Source: Olivibacter domesticus | GTDB taxonomy: Bacteria; Bacteroidota; Bacteroidia; Sphingobacteriales; Sphingobacteriaceae | Direction of reading: 5' to 3' | NCBI RefSeq assembly: GCF_900109575.1 | Contig: NZ_FOAF01000001.1 | Span: forward strand, 901,662 to 965,661 | DNA: 64,000 nucleotides | Shown here: positions 55,572-64,000 of the stretch, piece by piece | Layout of the letters: each line of letters starts with the position of its first letter | Position numbering within the stretch: position 1 is the first letter of the stretch | Made by a program: the position numbers and the translations under genes | The notes under the pieces: model-generated | What the model was told of the DNA's origin: nothing | The model's database searches: none | The model's input: the letters and a program-made list of their open reading frames with translations, nothing else

Positions 55572-57053
55572 ATGTCAGTAAATGTTATTAGAAAAAATAT
55601 TTTTTTTCAGCCAGATTCCAAACGAATAATTACTCGTTTTTTTTTTATTAATGAAGCGCGTAGCATAAAAATAATATCTAGGATACTTAGCCTTCCAGAA
55701 AACCAACAAAAAGAGACATTGGGGCAAGTGCTCCGGGGATATGCAAAAAGACACAGAAGCATAGTCGATACTTTCGAAAGACACTTTAACCGTTTAACAG
55801 CATGTTTTGAGGTTTTAAAGATTGATCCTGCCTCCTTAACTCAAGTACAAAAACTTTTAATTGGTTCCTATTTTACAATGGAATATTCGATAGAAGCTGC
55901 CGCTTTCTTCAATCCTTCAATTGTAGAAGATTTAGATCAAACGCAACTTGCCAGTGGCGAGAAAAGAATCATCCTGAGCTTTAGAGCAACAGGTGAAGGT
56001 CACGTCTCCTCTATCGTCTTTAGATCGGCCATCATTGATAAAGATCTTAATATAAAACTGGAACATGTGGGCAATATGCTTGATAAGCCAATACGCATAA
56101 AAAACCATCGATATCACAAAAAAAGTTTTCTGAAAAAGCTTCATGAAATGCATTGCACCCAAGGTCCAATATATGATGTGATATCTGATAAATTTACCGA
56201 TACCTTTACCTATGAAGAGTTAAAAAGGTATGTGGAAGAAACCAGAAGAGAGACAACTTTAGATCAAGAGGGCCAAGTATTATTGCAAGAAGTGATGTGG
56301 TTAGCTTCATCGCATTATGAGATGACTTTTTCATTGGATACTTCAATTTCTGAGCGGGTCATTTTCCCAATTGCTGACACCGAAAAGAGAGGAATTGAAG
56401 ATGCCCGTTTTGTCAAATTTCAAGAAGATGACGGTAGTATTATGTATTACGCTACTTATACAGCTTATGATGGTGTTACTATTCTACCTAAGTTATTAAT
56501 AACAGATGATTTTTATCATTTCAAAGTACTTCCTTTTCACGGTGAAATTGCGCAGAATAAGGGTATAGCGCTTTTCCCCAGAAAAGTCAATGGAAAATAC
56601 GCCATGCTATGTAGAATGGATGGGGAAAACAATTACATCGCGTTTTCAGATACGATTAATGTATGGCGTGAGCCTGCTAAACTCATGCAAACACCGCAAC
56701 ACCCTTGGGAATTTGTTCAATTAGGAAATTGTGGATCGCCATTAGAAACGAGTGACGGTTGGTTGGTTATTACTCACGGGGTTGGCCCGATGAGAGAATA
56801 TGTATTAGGGGCATCGTTGTATGATCTTAATAATCCAGAACAAGAGATTGGCAGAATGACACTTCCGTTATTGAGTCCCAACGATAAGGAACGCGAAGGA
56901 TACGTACCAAATGTAGTATATTCCTGTGGGTCAATGATTCACAATGATCACTTGATTTTACCCTATGCCATGTCAGACCATGCCTCTACTTACGCAACGA
57001 TAGCTATTAATGAGTTAATTAATGAAATAAAGATATCTGCTAGAGGTTATTAA
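55572..57053 (+). CDS. Glycoside hydrolase family 130 (mannoside phosphorylase-like)
   Basis: A 493-residue cytoplasmic-type protein without a signal peptide. The five-bladed GH130 domain occupies about residues 255-490: KRGIEDARFVKFQEDDGSIM holds the catalytic Asp, with YYATYTAYDG, RKVNGKYAMLCRMDGENNY and FVQLGNCGSPLETSDGWLVI following. The N-terminal 250 residues are helical and typical of the large GH130 proteins. GH130 enzymes phosphorolyse or hydrolyse beta-mannosides, mostly beta-1,4 or beta-1,2. The 3' end overlaps that of the convergent glycosyltransferase by 14 bases. Lack of a secretion signal points to an intracellular mannoside. Confidence 0.88.
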   Translation: MSVNVIRKNIFFQPDSKRIITRFFFINEARSIKIISRILSLPENQQKETLGQVLRGYAKRHRSIVDTFERHFNRLTACFEVLKIDPASLTQVQKLLIGSYFTMEYSIEAAAFFNPSIVEDLDQTQLASGEKRIILSFRATGEGHVSSIVFRSAIIDKDLNIKLEHVGNMLDKPIRIKNHRYHKKSFLKKLHEMHCTQGPIYDVISDKFTDTFTYEELKRYVEETRRETTLDQEGQVLLQEVMWLASSHYEMTFSLDTSISERVIFPIADTEKRGIEDARFVKFQEDDGSIMYYATYTAYDGVTILPKLLITDDFYHFKVLPFHGEIAQNKGIALFPRKVNGKYAMLCRMDGENNYIAFSDTINVWREPAKLMQTPQHPWEFVQLGNCGSPLETSDGWLVITHGVGPMREYVLGASLYDLNNPEQEIGRMTLPLLSPNDKEREGYVPNVVYSCGSMIHNDHLILPYAMSDHASTYATIAINELINEIKISARGY

Positions 57054-59253
57054 AGGTTTTATGAACCGTGGTATAGGCTATTAAATATGAGAGTGTGCTT
57101 TCTGCTCCTTGATTCCTATTTACACCGTAGTTTTCAAGTCCATCGCAACAACCTTTCGTTTCATAATCATAAAGTGAAATGCGAAGATCATTTTCACCAA
57201 AAAACCACATAAAAGAAATATACATTTTTTCAAGATATTCTTTTTGCCCTGTTAATTGAAAGGCTTGATCGAACATAAGCACGGTTGCAAGCACATCCAA
57301 AGGTTGCTGTCCAAATTTACTTATATTCTTATCTTTATGATACCATTTTTGATTTCCGACAATAGACAAATAGCCATTTTTTAATATTATATTTTCTAGG
57401 AAAGTCATTGTTTTTAAGCCTATTGATATAATAGTATCATCATTTAAAAATTTAGCCGACTGCAATAAACAAAGAGGTAAAATGGCATTGTCGTAAGCCA
57501 ATAATGGCTCAAACCAATGCCACCTTTCAGTAGCACTTATATTATACTCGTTTATTATCTGTTGGATCAAATTTCTCATTCGTTCTATCATACCTTCATC
57601 ATTAGGGTTATACTCAAGATAAAAACATATTCCAATAATTGTATAAGCGATGCCTCTGATAGAACGTAAAGAATCAAAATTCTGGACGGCCTTAAAGAAC
57701 ATTTCGTTTCCTAACTGATAATAACCATCACACGGTGCGGTATTAAATAGGTAACCAAGGGCCCAGATCGCTCTTCCGAAAGAATCTTCTGAGCCTATTT
57801 TATCTAAGAACCCATTATTAAAACTCAGAAAATTTTGAAATTTCCCATCCGTTCGTTGCATATAATGAATGTAACCCAAGTAAGTTGGCATCAAACTTAA
57901 AGCCATCGGATCTTTATATTCCTTATAAGCCATTAGTGAAATAAGAAGAGCCCTTGCGTTATCGTCCAAGCAATATCCTTCTTTATAATTTGGAAGCGCG
58001 TAGGTAGCATGCTGAATAATACCCACATGATTTGTTAATCGCTTGATATGTTCTAGGCTAAAAGCAGGAAGTTTTTCTAAATTCAACTCAACGCTCTTTT
58101 TTGGTGTATGAATATGAACAGCATTGACAGTACTGTTGAAAATATTTATATATTTTTCAGCTACTTTTGGCCATGTTATTTGCTGCCCATAATAGCTAGC
58201 AGTTTCTCTCAGTTCTTTTAGCTTCGTTGGATCACCTAATAACTCTGTTAATAAAGAGCTTAAACCATCTATATCTTTAAAACCAAATAATCTACCTTTT
58301 CCATCTTTTAATAATTCCTTAGCGTGCCAATATGGAGTAGATAAAACCGCAGCCCCAGCCCCAATAGCATATGATAGTGTTCCACTTGTAATTTGCGCTT
58401 CATTTATATAAGGTGTTATATAAATATCACATGCGGATAAATAGCTTAATAAACCTTCTTGATCGATAAATTCATTAATAAATAAAACATGTTTATTTAA
58501 CGACAATTGATCGACAAGATTTTCAAGATAGGCTCTATATTCCTCTCCAGAGTGTTTCAAAACATTTGGATGTGTTTTCCCGAGTACAATGTAACGAATA
58601 TTCGGAAATCTGCTGATTACTTTTGGAAGGGCCTTTATAACCGTTTCAATACCTTTATTACGACCGATAAATCCAAATGTCAGTAAAATCTCTTTATTCA
58701 TTAAATTGAGATCCTCTTTGGCTGCTACTTGTTGTTGATGAAATACGGGCACTCCATGAGGAATGTAAATGATCTTCTCTATAGGAACATTATATACTCT
58801 TTGCAAAAGTCCGATAGCCTTATTACTCATTACTACTACGGACGAAGCCATTTTACAGATTTCCGTTAGAACAGCGCGTTCATTATAAGAGGGTTTTTCA
58901 AGAACCGTATGAAGCGTTACAACAAGTGGAATACGCAATCTGCTCAGTAGTGGTAGAATATATATACCACTTTGCCCACCGAAAATTCCATACTCATGTT
59001 CTAGAACGCAACAATTTGCAGTATCATTAATATAATCTGAAGCAGTTAGATATTCTTCCTGATTTTCCTGTTGTATGATGAACTTAACTTCTGGTGGATA
59101 TTGATATAGTTGGCCTGCATCATTGATAGCAACAACCTCGTAATCTATATCAACTTCTTGTATTATATTTTTAGCTGATTCTAACAAATTATTGGTAAAA
59201 GTACCTATACCGCACTCTCTTGGCACATATGTACTTATATATACAACCTTCAT
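57040..59253 (-). CDS. GT4-family glycosyltransferase with C-terminal alpha/alpha domain
   Basis: A 737-residue two-domain protein. Residues 1-375 are a GT-B, GT4 glycosyltransferase (VVYISTYVPRECGIGTFTNNL at the start; FGFIGRNKGIETVIKALP, EAQITSGTLSYAIGAGAAVLS with the donor-site Glu). Residues about 390-737 look like an alpha/alpha-toroid of the glycosidase or epimerase kind (GYCLDDNARALLISLMAY, GRAIWALGYLF, RWHWFEPLLAYDNAILPL). Such C-terminal parts are common beside GH130 genes. Probably makes the mannose-containing glucan or glycan that the neighbouring GH130 enzyme turns over; that link is inference. Confidence 0.85.
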   Translation of the reverse strand: MKVVYISTYVPRECGIGTFTNNLLESAKNIIQEVDIDYEVVAINDAGQLYQYPPEVKFIIQQENQEEYLTASDYINDTANCCVLEHEYGIFGGQSGIYILPLLSRLRIPLVVTLHTVLEKPSYNERAVLTEICKMASSVVVMSNKAIGLLQRVYNVPIEKIIYIPHGVPVFHQQQVAAKEDLNLMNKEILLTFGFIGRNKGIETVIKALPKVISRFPNIRYIVLGKTHPNVLKHSGEEYRAYLENLVDQLSLNKHVLFINEFIDQEGLLSYLSACDIYITPYINEAQITSGTLSYAIGAGAAVLSTPYWHAKELLKDGKGRLFGFKDIDGLSSLLTELLGDPTKLKELRETASYYGQQITWPKVAEKYINIFNSTVNAVHIHTPKKSVELNLEKLPAFSLEHIKRLTNHVGIIQHATYALPNYKEGYCLDDNARALLISLMAYKEYKDPMALSLMPTYLGYIHYMQRTDGKFQNFLSFNNGFLDKIGSEDSFGRAIWALGYLFNTAPCDGYYQLGNEMFFKAVQNFDSLRSIRGIAYTIIGICFYLEYNPNDEGMIERMRNLIQQIINEYNISATERWHWFEPLLAYDNAILPLCLLQSAKFLNDDTIISIGLKTMTFLENIILKNGYLSIVGNQKWYHKDKNISKFGQQPLDVLATVLMFDQAFQLTGQKEYLEKMYISFMWFFGENDLRISLYDYETKGCCDGLENYGVNRNQGAESTLSYLIAYTTVHKTFNNL

Positions 59254-59422
59254 AAAAATGGATAGTAAATGAATATTAGCATCCAGTTAGAAAACGTTGC
59301 CCATTTTAAAATCTCTTATCAAGATTGAACATAGTATTCTTCTAAAAGGATGTTATCCTATAAAGCCATTTTAACAGACAATTGTTTTAAGTATAAAGGT
59401 TATATGAAGAGAAAATATTGTA

Positions 59423-60499
59423 TTAAAGAAAAATACTATGCTGACTAGCCGTAAATATATTTCGCCATACTCTATTGATTTCCTCACTCGGTTTGGCGGC
59501 CGACATACCGCAATAAGGGTATAATTGTGATACCCACTTGAGCGCGGTTTTAACTAATATACGGCTTGTAGTAGAAATAATTTCAAGTAAATCTTCTTCT
59601 ATAAAATTAGTTTCTGCTAGTTGTAGCCATGATTTGTTTACTGCTGCGTAAAATGATTTCCTTTGTTCAAATAATTCACTCTTAGCGTCCAAAAGAAGCT
59701 CCTTATGTGTTTTTATAAACGTTTGATCCCGGTTGTTTACAGTTCGCTGTTTGTTTGTTAAGATTTCGCCGCAGAGTTCTAAAAACCTTAACGTCATACC
59801 CAATGTATTAACAGCAAGTGTTGTTTCCGCAAATTGCTTAAATGGATAACGATAAATGACGTTATTGAGGGTTGTATATTGCGTGTTTATTTCAAATGCT
59901 CGATCTTTTTTTACCTTTAAATTCTTTACACTAAAAGTATCACTGGAGGTCGCTTTTAATCCCATAGCTTTCCAATCCTGAATCAATTCTACCTCTTGCC
60001 TTAAAAACATAAATGATTTAATAATGGGTGTACCATCATGATTTAATAAGGTTTTGTTGTCTTCAACCAGTTCACAGTTAGCTGTAAAAACAGTATTGTG
60101 AAGAGCTCCGGTTGCATATTGCCACTTGCCTGAAATTAAATAACCATCTTGAATTATTTCGGCTTTACCGGATGCTCGTCCACTTCCGCCAAAACAAACT
60201 TTCGTATCATAAAATAAGTCTTTGGCAATATCCTGATTTAAATACCCAACAAACATAGTGGCACCACTGCATAAAGTGATTGTCCAGCCTAAACTTCCAT
60301 CGATTTTTGCAAGCGATTCCTCTAACATTAAACCCTGCGGTAGAGAAAGGTTTAATCCGCCAAATTCATTGGGCACGAACAGTTTAAACCATTTTTGCTC
60401 GTATATAACGGCTAACTGCTCGTCGGTAAGTCTTTCCATTTTCTCAGAAAGAAATGTTTGGCCACGTAGTTTTTCTATCAGATTTTCAGGTATTTCCAT
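59423..60499 (-). CDS. Acyl-CoA dehydrogenase-like flavoenzyme under TPP control
   Basis: A 358-residue protein with the acyl-CoA dehydrogenase/group D flavin-monooxygenase fold. The N-terminal helical domain includes FVPNEFGGLNLSLPQGLMLEE and LGWTITLCSGATMFVGYL; the central beta domain has GGSGRASGKAEI and GYLISGKWQYATGA; the C-terminal helices end NRVWRNIFTASQHSIF, typical of DszC/HpaB-like proteins. The catalytic base glutamate of true acyl-CoA dehydrogenases is not obvious, which favours a monooxygenase-type reaction. It lies 13 bases after pnuT, second in the TPP-riboswitch operon, so the substrate may be a thiamine-related compound. Confidence 0.75.
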   Translation of the reverse strand: MEIPENLIEKLRGQTFLSEKMERLTDEQLAVIYEQKWFKLFVPNEFGGLNLSLPQGLMLEESLAKIDGSLGWTITLCSGATMFVGYLNQDIAKDLFYDTKVCFGGSGRASGKAEIIQDGYLISGKWQYATGALHNTVFTANCELVEDNKTLLNHDGTPIIKSFMFLRQEVELIQDWKAMGLKATSSDTFSVKNLKVKKDRAFEINTQYTTLNNVIYRYPFKQFAETTLAVNTLGMTLRFLELCGEILTNKQRTVNNRDQTFIKTHKELLLDAKSELFEQRKSFYAAVNKSWLQLAETNFIEEDLLEIISTTSRILVKTALKWVSQLYPYCGMSAAKPSEEINRVWRNIFTASQHSIFL

Positions 60500-60512
60500 T
60501 TCTTTGTATATC

Positions 60513-61133
60513 TCAAGTTTGACTAATTAATCTTTCAGTAAGTTTATTTTTCCAGGAAATGTAGCCAAAAATGGCAACGATAAACAAGAATAATGTTAGT
60601 AATGCGTACAGAATTAAATCTTTATGGATAAGTAGCGGTATTGCAAAGGCATTACTTATGTTTAATAATATCCAATTTTCCAGTTTTCTTTTAGCTAGTA
60701 ACCACATTCCGGCCCATGCAGTTATGCTTACCCAAGCATCCCATACCGGCACTGTAGAATCTGTGAAATATTTTAACGTAATAAATAAAGCAGGAAAGCC
60801 AATAGCAATAATGATAAAGGTAGATACCACTTCTTTTTTGGTAGACGAGCTAATAGGTAATATTTGATTATTTTTCCTTCGAAGCCAGTAATACCAACCA
60901 TACAAGCTCATCACCAAGTAGTAAATATTTAGCAATATTTCGGCATAAAGACCTGCCTCGTAGAGCACAATTATCGTTATTATCACACTGATAATTCCGC
61001 AAGGATATAGTAAAACTTTATTAGCCTTAGCTAAGAAGACTTCTGCAATACCAAAACCTACACCCGTTAACTGCAGCAAAGGAGTTTCAATAATTTGTTG
61101 ATGAAAAAGCTTTAGACTTTCCGAGATATTCAT
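60513..61133 (-). CDS. pnuT: PnuC-family vitamin transporter (PnuT, thiamine)
   Basis: Inner-membrane facilitator of 206 residues and about seven membrane helices. The YGWYYWLRR segment (residues about 80-88) is the tryptophan motif of PnuC-type transporters (WxxW), and the last helices have FAIPLLIHKDLILYALLTL. PnuT members take up thiamine, after which it is trapped by phosphorylation. The TPP riboswitch 63 bases upstream decides for thiamine over nicotinamide riboside. First gene of the operon with the acyl-CoA dehydrogenase-like gene. No thiamine pyrophosphokinase or TonB receptor accompanies it, unlike many Bacteroidota pnuT loci. Confidence 0.92.
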   Translation of the reverse strand: MNISESLKLFHQQIIETPLLQLTGVGFGIAEVFLAKANKVLLYPCGIISVIITIIVLYEAGLYAEILLNIYYLVMSLYGWYYWLRRKNNQILPISSSTKKEVVSTFIIIAIGFPALFITLKYFTDSTVPVWDAWVSITAWAGMWLLAKRKLENWILLNISNAFAIPLLIHKDLILYALLTLFLFIVAIFGYISWKNKLTERLISQT

Positions 61134-61195
61134 AGTATAATTACTTGTATTCTAAGAGAGCGAATTCAGAAAGATATTAGCTGGATGAAATTTAT

Positions 61196-61308
61196 TTCCC
61201 TCCGCCGGTATTATCCGGATCAGGTGTCCAGCAAATAAACAGCGTAAGTAGCTCAGTGTCTATGCTGGAGGGTATAATCTCAGCCTTTATGAATAAAAGC
61301 ACCCCTTT
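61196..61308 (-). ncRNA. TPP riboswitch (THI element)
   Basis: On the minus strand: GGGGTGC (61299-61305), CTGAGATTATACC, then after a variable arm ACCTGATCCGGATAATACC and GGCGGAGGGA (ending near 61196). This order is the complete thiamine-pyrophosphate aptamer. It precedes pnuT by about 62 bases. Confidence 0.97.
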
Positions 61309-61315
61309 TAGATCG

Positions 61316-61346
61316 CGAAGATAAGTTTATTTCTTGCCAAACTCAA
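61316..61346 (-). promoter_or_regulatory. Promoter of the thiamine operon
   Basis: On the minus strand TTG (61344-61346), 20 bases, TATCTTCG (61316-61323), one mismatch to TAnnTTTG. Transcription would begin near 61309, at the aptamer 5' end. Confidence 0.55.
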
Positions 61347-61508
61347 GATTTAAATGGATAGTATGAATGATCACTAAAAATCTGATGAGAGAGCGTTAAA
61401 CTGGACGTGAAGGAATCTTATCTTACAGTTTGTTTTTTGAAACTAATTTTTGTTTTTTTTGTTACAATATGGATAAATATATAATCTGTAATTAGAATTT
61501 TAAATTAT

Positions 61509-62657
61509 ATGGATAACTCTACCAATAAAAAGCCCTATTCTTACGAATTAGCATCAAGTCTTCTCACACTTATTTTGATCATTGCCATTTTATACTTTTT
61601 ACAAAGTGTGTTGGTACCGCTCATGTTTTCCATATTGATAGCTATATCATTATTTCCGGTAGCACGCTTTTTAGAAAAATTTAATATAAACAGGGCCATT
61701 TCGTCTATTTTGTCGGTTATACTCGCTATTGTGGTAATTTCAGCTCTCATTTGGTTTATTATCCACCAAGTGATTGTAATAGGTCATAATGGTACAGATT
61801 TACAAGATAGGTTCTTTACTATTTTCAACACGATACAGCAATGGACAACAGCAAAATTTGGCGTAGAACCTGGAGATCTTACACAAAAATTTAAAGAGCT
61901 TTCTAATAAAGCTTTGTCTAATGCCGGTACTTATTTAACGGCAGCTTTCGGATCTGTAGGTGGAATTTTAGCGGGTTTAATAATTGTTCCCTTGTTTTCT
62001 TTCTTTTTACTGTACTATCGTGATTTTTTTAGAGAATTTTTTTTCCATGCGTTTAAAAGTACTCCACAGGATAAAGTGCACGAGACACTCAACAAAATTT
62101 ATATTGTGGTGCAAAGCTATTTACTGGGGTTGGTCACCGTTATGGCAATTGTAGCTATCTTAAACACCGTTGGCTTAATGATATTGGGGGTTGAGTACGC
62201 ATGGTTTTTTGGAACCCTAGCATCGCTTCTTATGCTTCTCCCCTATATTGGTATAGCTATTGGCTCTATACTACCGGCTTTATTTGCACTAGCAACAAAA
62301 GATAGTTATTGGTATGCAGTTGGCGTAGTGGCATGGTTTCAGATAGTACAATTTTTGGAAGGAAATTTAATTACGCCAAATATTGTAGGAGGTAAAGTAA
62401 GTATTAATCCATTAATGGCAGTAATTGCTATTTTATTAGGCGGTATGTTGTTTGGCCTAGCTGGATTAATTTTAGCATTGCCATTGACTGCCGTAATTAA
62501 AGTTCTATTTGACGCTATACCGTCAATGAAAGCATTTGGGTTTTTAATTGGCGAACCGGAAAAGTACCATCTTAAAAGATACTCTACTATGGTTTTGTTA
62601 AAACGTTGGCAGCTTAAAGATAAGTTGCAGGAAAATGACAAAAACAAAAAAAAATAG
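61509..62657 (+). CDS. AI-2E family transporter (PerM/TqsA-like)
   Basis: A 382-residue inner-membrane protein with about eight hydrophobic segments and a periplasmic helical region (residues about 85-150). The family marks are LVPLMFSILIAISLFPVARFLE near the start and the GNLITPNIVGGKVSINPLMAVIAILLGG region near residue 290-320. Members move autoinducer-2 or small ions and are proposed Na+/H+ antiporters; a substrate cannot be read from sequence. Single gene, divergent from the thiamine operon. Confidence 0.9.
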   Translation: MDNSTNKKPYSYELASSLLTLILIIAILYFLQSVLVPLMFSILIAISLFPVARFLEKFNINRAISSILSVILAIVVISALIWFIIHQVIVIGHNGTDLQDRFFTIFNTIQQWTTAKFGVEPGDLTQKFKELSNKALSNAGTYLTAAFGSVGGILAGLIIVPLFSFFLLYYRDFFREFFFHAFKSTPQDKVHETLNKIYIVVQSYLLGLVTVMAIVAILNTVGLMILGVEYAWFFGTLASLLMLLPYIGIAIGSILPALFALATKDSYWYAVGVVAWFQIVQFLEGNLITPNIVGGKVSINPLMAVIAILLGGMLFGLAGLILALPLTAVIKVLFDAIPSMKAFGFLIGEPEKYHLKRYSTMVLLKRWQLKDKLQENDKNKKK

Positions 62658-62710
62658 GATAATTTTAACGACAACTACACGTTATTGTTCTATATTATTG
62701 AATAAACATC

Positions 62711-63076
62711 ATGGAGCAATATGAAATTTCCGCCATAATGGCTGCTGCGTTGCCTTCGCTATTTATCGAGACAAAAAATAGTCGGCTAATGAATAATATC
62801 AACGGAATAATGAAGTCTGTAGTAGTTTTTACAAGACGTATGCTAATAAAGCATGATCTTAATTCTGTTGAGACATGTATGGCATTGATTTATGAAATTT
62901 ATAAGGAAGGAGACAGAAAAATAAAAACAGCTATCGAACGTGTTTATATTTTTTCTTTTTCCAGTTTACGAAAAGAGTGCTCATTACAAGAATGGAATGA
63001 TATTACCAGTAATATGCCAAGACCGCTGTATAATATTTATATTAAACAACTGAAACATGGAAAGATTACCACTTAA
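62711..63076 (+). CDS. Hypothetical protein (121 aa)
   Basis: A soluble, mostly helical 121-residue protein (EQYEISAIMAAALPSLFIET start; IERVYIFSFSSLRKECSLQEW middle). The layout of a helical unit with VETCMALIYEIYKEGDRKIKTAIE resembles the DUF7674-type small proteins of Bacteroidota, but no function is known. It is 53 bases after the AI-2E gene, possibly co-transcribed, and convergent with topB (5 bases between the stops). Confidence 0.6.
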   Translation: MEQYEISAIMAAALPSLFIETKNSRLMNNINGIMKSVVVFTRRMLIKHDLNSVETCMALIYEIYKEGDRKIKTAIERVYIFSFSSLRKECSLQEWNDITSNMPRPLYNIYIKQLKHGKITT

Positions 63077-63081
63077 GTCTG

Positions 63082-64000
63082 CTATTCTGAGGACAGTACT
63101 GGGTTTATTTCTTTTCCAGCAACTAATAATTCATTGGTAATGGTTCTAGTATAAGCTTTTATCTCTTCTTTAAATTCTTTAACACTTGATCCAGATCTTA
63201 TTTCTTCTAATCTTTTCTCCCATTGTCCGGTTAATTCAGCCTGTGCGATCATTTTATCTTTCACAACATCGTAGACAGCCAGTCCCATTGTTGTGGGAAA
63301 CAAATTCTTCTTTTGCCTAACGATATATGATCTCTTTATTAGTGTTTCAATAATAGCAGCTCTAGTAGCCGGTGTTCCCAAACCACTCCCCTTCATAGCA
63401 TAACGCAACTCCTCATCTTCTATTTCCTTACCCGCAGTTTCCATTGCTTTAAGAAGGGTCGCCTCGGTATAAAAAGGTTTTGGCTTGGTTTGTTTTTCAA
63501 GCATGCTTTTTTCTGTAATGGGCAAATGTTCACCCTCTTCTATTTTTGGTAAGCTTGGATTGTCTTCCTGTTCCTTATCCTCCTCTTCTTTTTCATTATA
63601 TATAGATCGCCATCCCGCGGATCGGATAACCGTTCCACTGGCAATAAAAGTTGATCCCGATTCTATAATTATTTTAGTTAAATCTTTTACGCATATTTCA
63701 TGGAATGCTTCTAACATTCTTGCTATAATCATATCGTAAATTTCTTGCTTATCCGAAGGTAGATTCCTAGGCGTCTCGCCTGTAGGAAGGATCGCATGAT
63801 GATCTGTAACCTTTTTTGCATTGACGCTTCTTTTATTTAATTTTTGGCTTTTTAAATATGCAGCGTGTTTTCCAAATTGTGGATGTCCCTGTTGTTTTTC
63901 GATGAGCGCTGGTACTGTTGCAAATACATCGTCGCCTATATATTGACTACCCGTACGTGGATAAGTAATCAATTTCTCCTCATATAACCGTTGTAATATG
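63082..64000 (-). CDS. topB: DNA topoisomerase III (3' part; runs off the window)
   Basis: C-terminal part of a type IA topoisomerase, continuing past the window edge. Reading inward from 64000 it gives LQRLYEEKLITYPRTGSQYI, where Tyr of TYPRT is the catalytic DNA-linking residue. Later segments are VTDHHAILPTG (metal-site region), KGSGLGTPATRAAIIETLI and LFPTTMGLAVYDVV, which are standard for TopB. There is no zinc-finger tail; the protein ends soon after domain IV, as is usual for topo III rather than TopA. The start codon lies beyond the window; a Leu (TTG) at 63972 is not the start. Confidence 0.93.
   Translation of the reverse strand, partial: ILQRLYEEKLITYPRTGSQYIGDDVFATVPALIEKQQGHPQFGKHAAYLKSQKLNKRSVNAKKVTDHHAILPTGETPRNLPSDKQEIYDMIIARMLEAFHEICVKDLTKIIIESGSTFIASGTVIRSAGWRSIYNEKEEEDKEQEDNPSLPKIEEGEHLPITEKSMLEKQTKPKPFYTEATLLKAMETAGKEIEDEELRYAMKGSGLGTPATRAAIIETLIKRSYIVRQKKNLFPTTMGLAVYDVVKDKMIAQAELTGQWEKRLEEIRSGSSVKEFKEEIKAYTRTITNELLVAGKEINPVLSSE

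Overview
The window is chromosomal DNA of a low-GC Bacteroidota bacterium, most likely of the Sphingobacteriaceae type (Pedobacter, Sphingobacterium, Olivibacter and relatives). The grounds are the promoter style (TTG/TTTG, about 19 bases, then TAnnTTTG), AT-rich spacers with weak ribosome-binding sites, and typical Bacteroidota gene sets: SusC-plug-like tails on a BlaR1 protein, a BtuB/BtuG vitamin B12 locus, a CzcA-TolC fusion, a DtxR-tailed metal permease, a Tat-exported GMC/Gluconate_2-dh3/GFO-IDH-MocA cluster and DUF3347/DUF2147 proteins. No transposase, phage gene, CRISPR array or rRNA is visible; one tRNA (Leu, GAG) is present. Almost all of the window is ordinary chromosome.

Layout. 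0-6.6 kb: lgt, a small membrane protein, citrate synthase, a DUF3347 lipoprotein divergent from a BlaI/BlaR1-like sensor pair with a 15-base operator-like dyad, and an enoyl-CoA hydratase. 6.8-13.1 kb: a TetR-TolC-adaptor-RND drug efflux operon. 13.2-19.4 kb: DUF2147, tRNA-Leu, idi, and a TroA-type metal ABC operon (binding protein, ATPase, permease-DtxR fusion, permease) running into trmN6. 19.4-24.6 kb: a sugar-oxidation cluster (MFS transporter, GMC dehydrogenase, GFO/IDH/MocA oxidoreductase, small dehydrogenase subunit). 25-30.8 kb: guaB, prfC and a three-gene LpoB/COG3014 lipoprotein operon. 31-35.3 kb: a cobalamin-riboswitch-controlled uptake operon (surface protein, BtuB, BtuG-like propeller). 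35.5-39.8 kb: proBA and two universal stress proteins. 39.9-45.5 kb: a TetR gene, a candidate small RNA, an M23 peptidase, a gene-poor stretch with a small dyad-preceded transcript, a lipoprotein and the SatD/DUF3307 pair. 45.6-53.7 kb: a divalent-metal efflux operon (histidine-rich protein, CzcA-TolC fusion, CzcB, P1B-4 ATPase). 53.8-64 kb: an EamA exporter, DUF1508, a GH130/GT4 glycan pair, a TPP-riboswitch operon (pnuT plus an acyl-CoA-dehydrogenase-like flavoenzyme), an AI-2E-family permease and the 3' part of topB.

How the genes fit together: several units handle metals and vitamins, each with visible control (cobalamin riboswitch with an extra dyad over its promoter, TPP riboswitch, DtxR domain built into a permease). 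Three efflux or export systems (HAE1-RND, HME-RND plus P1B-4 ATPase, EamA) make up much of the accessory load. The least explained signals are the short promoter-hairpin transcript near 40.6 kb, the dyad-promoter-30-codon-terminator unit near 43.2 kb, the 11-base-period GGACTCA triplet at 42.96 kb, three phased CCGATA half-sites before satD, and the acyl-CoA-dehydrogenase-like gene under TPP control.
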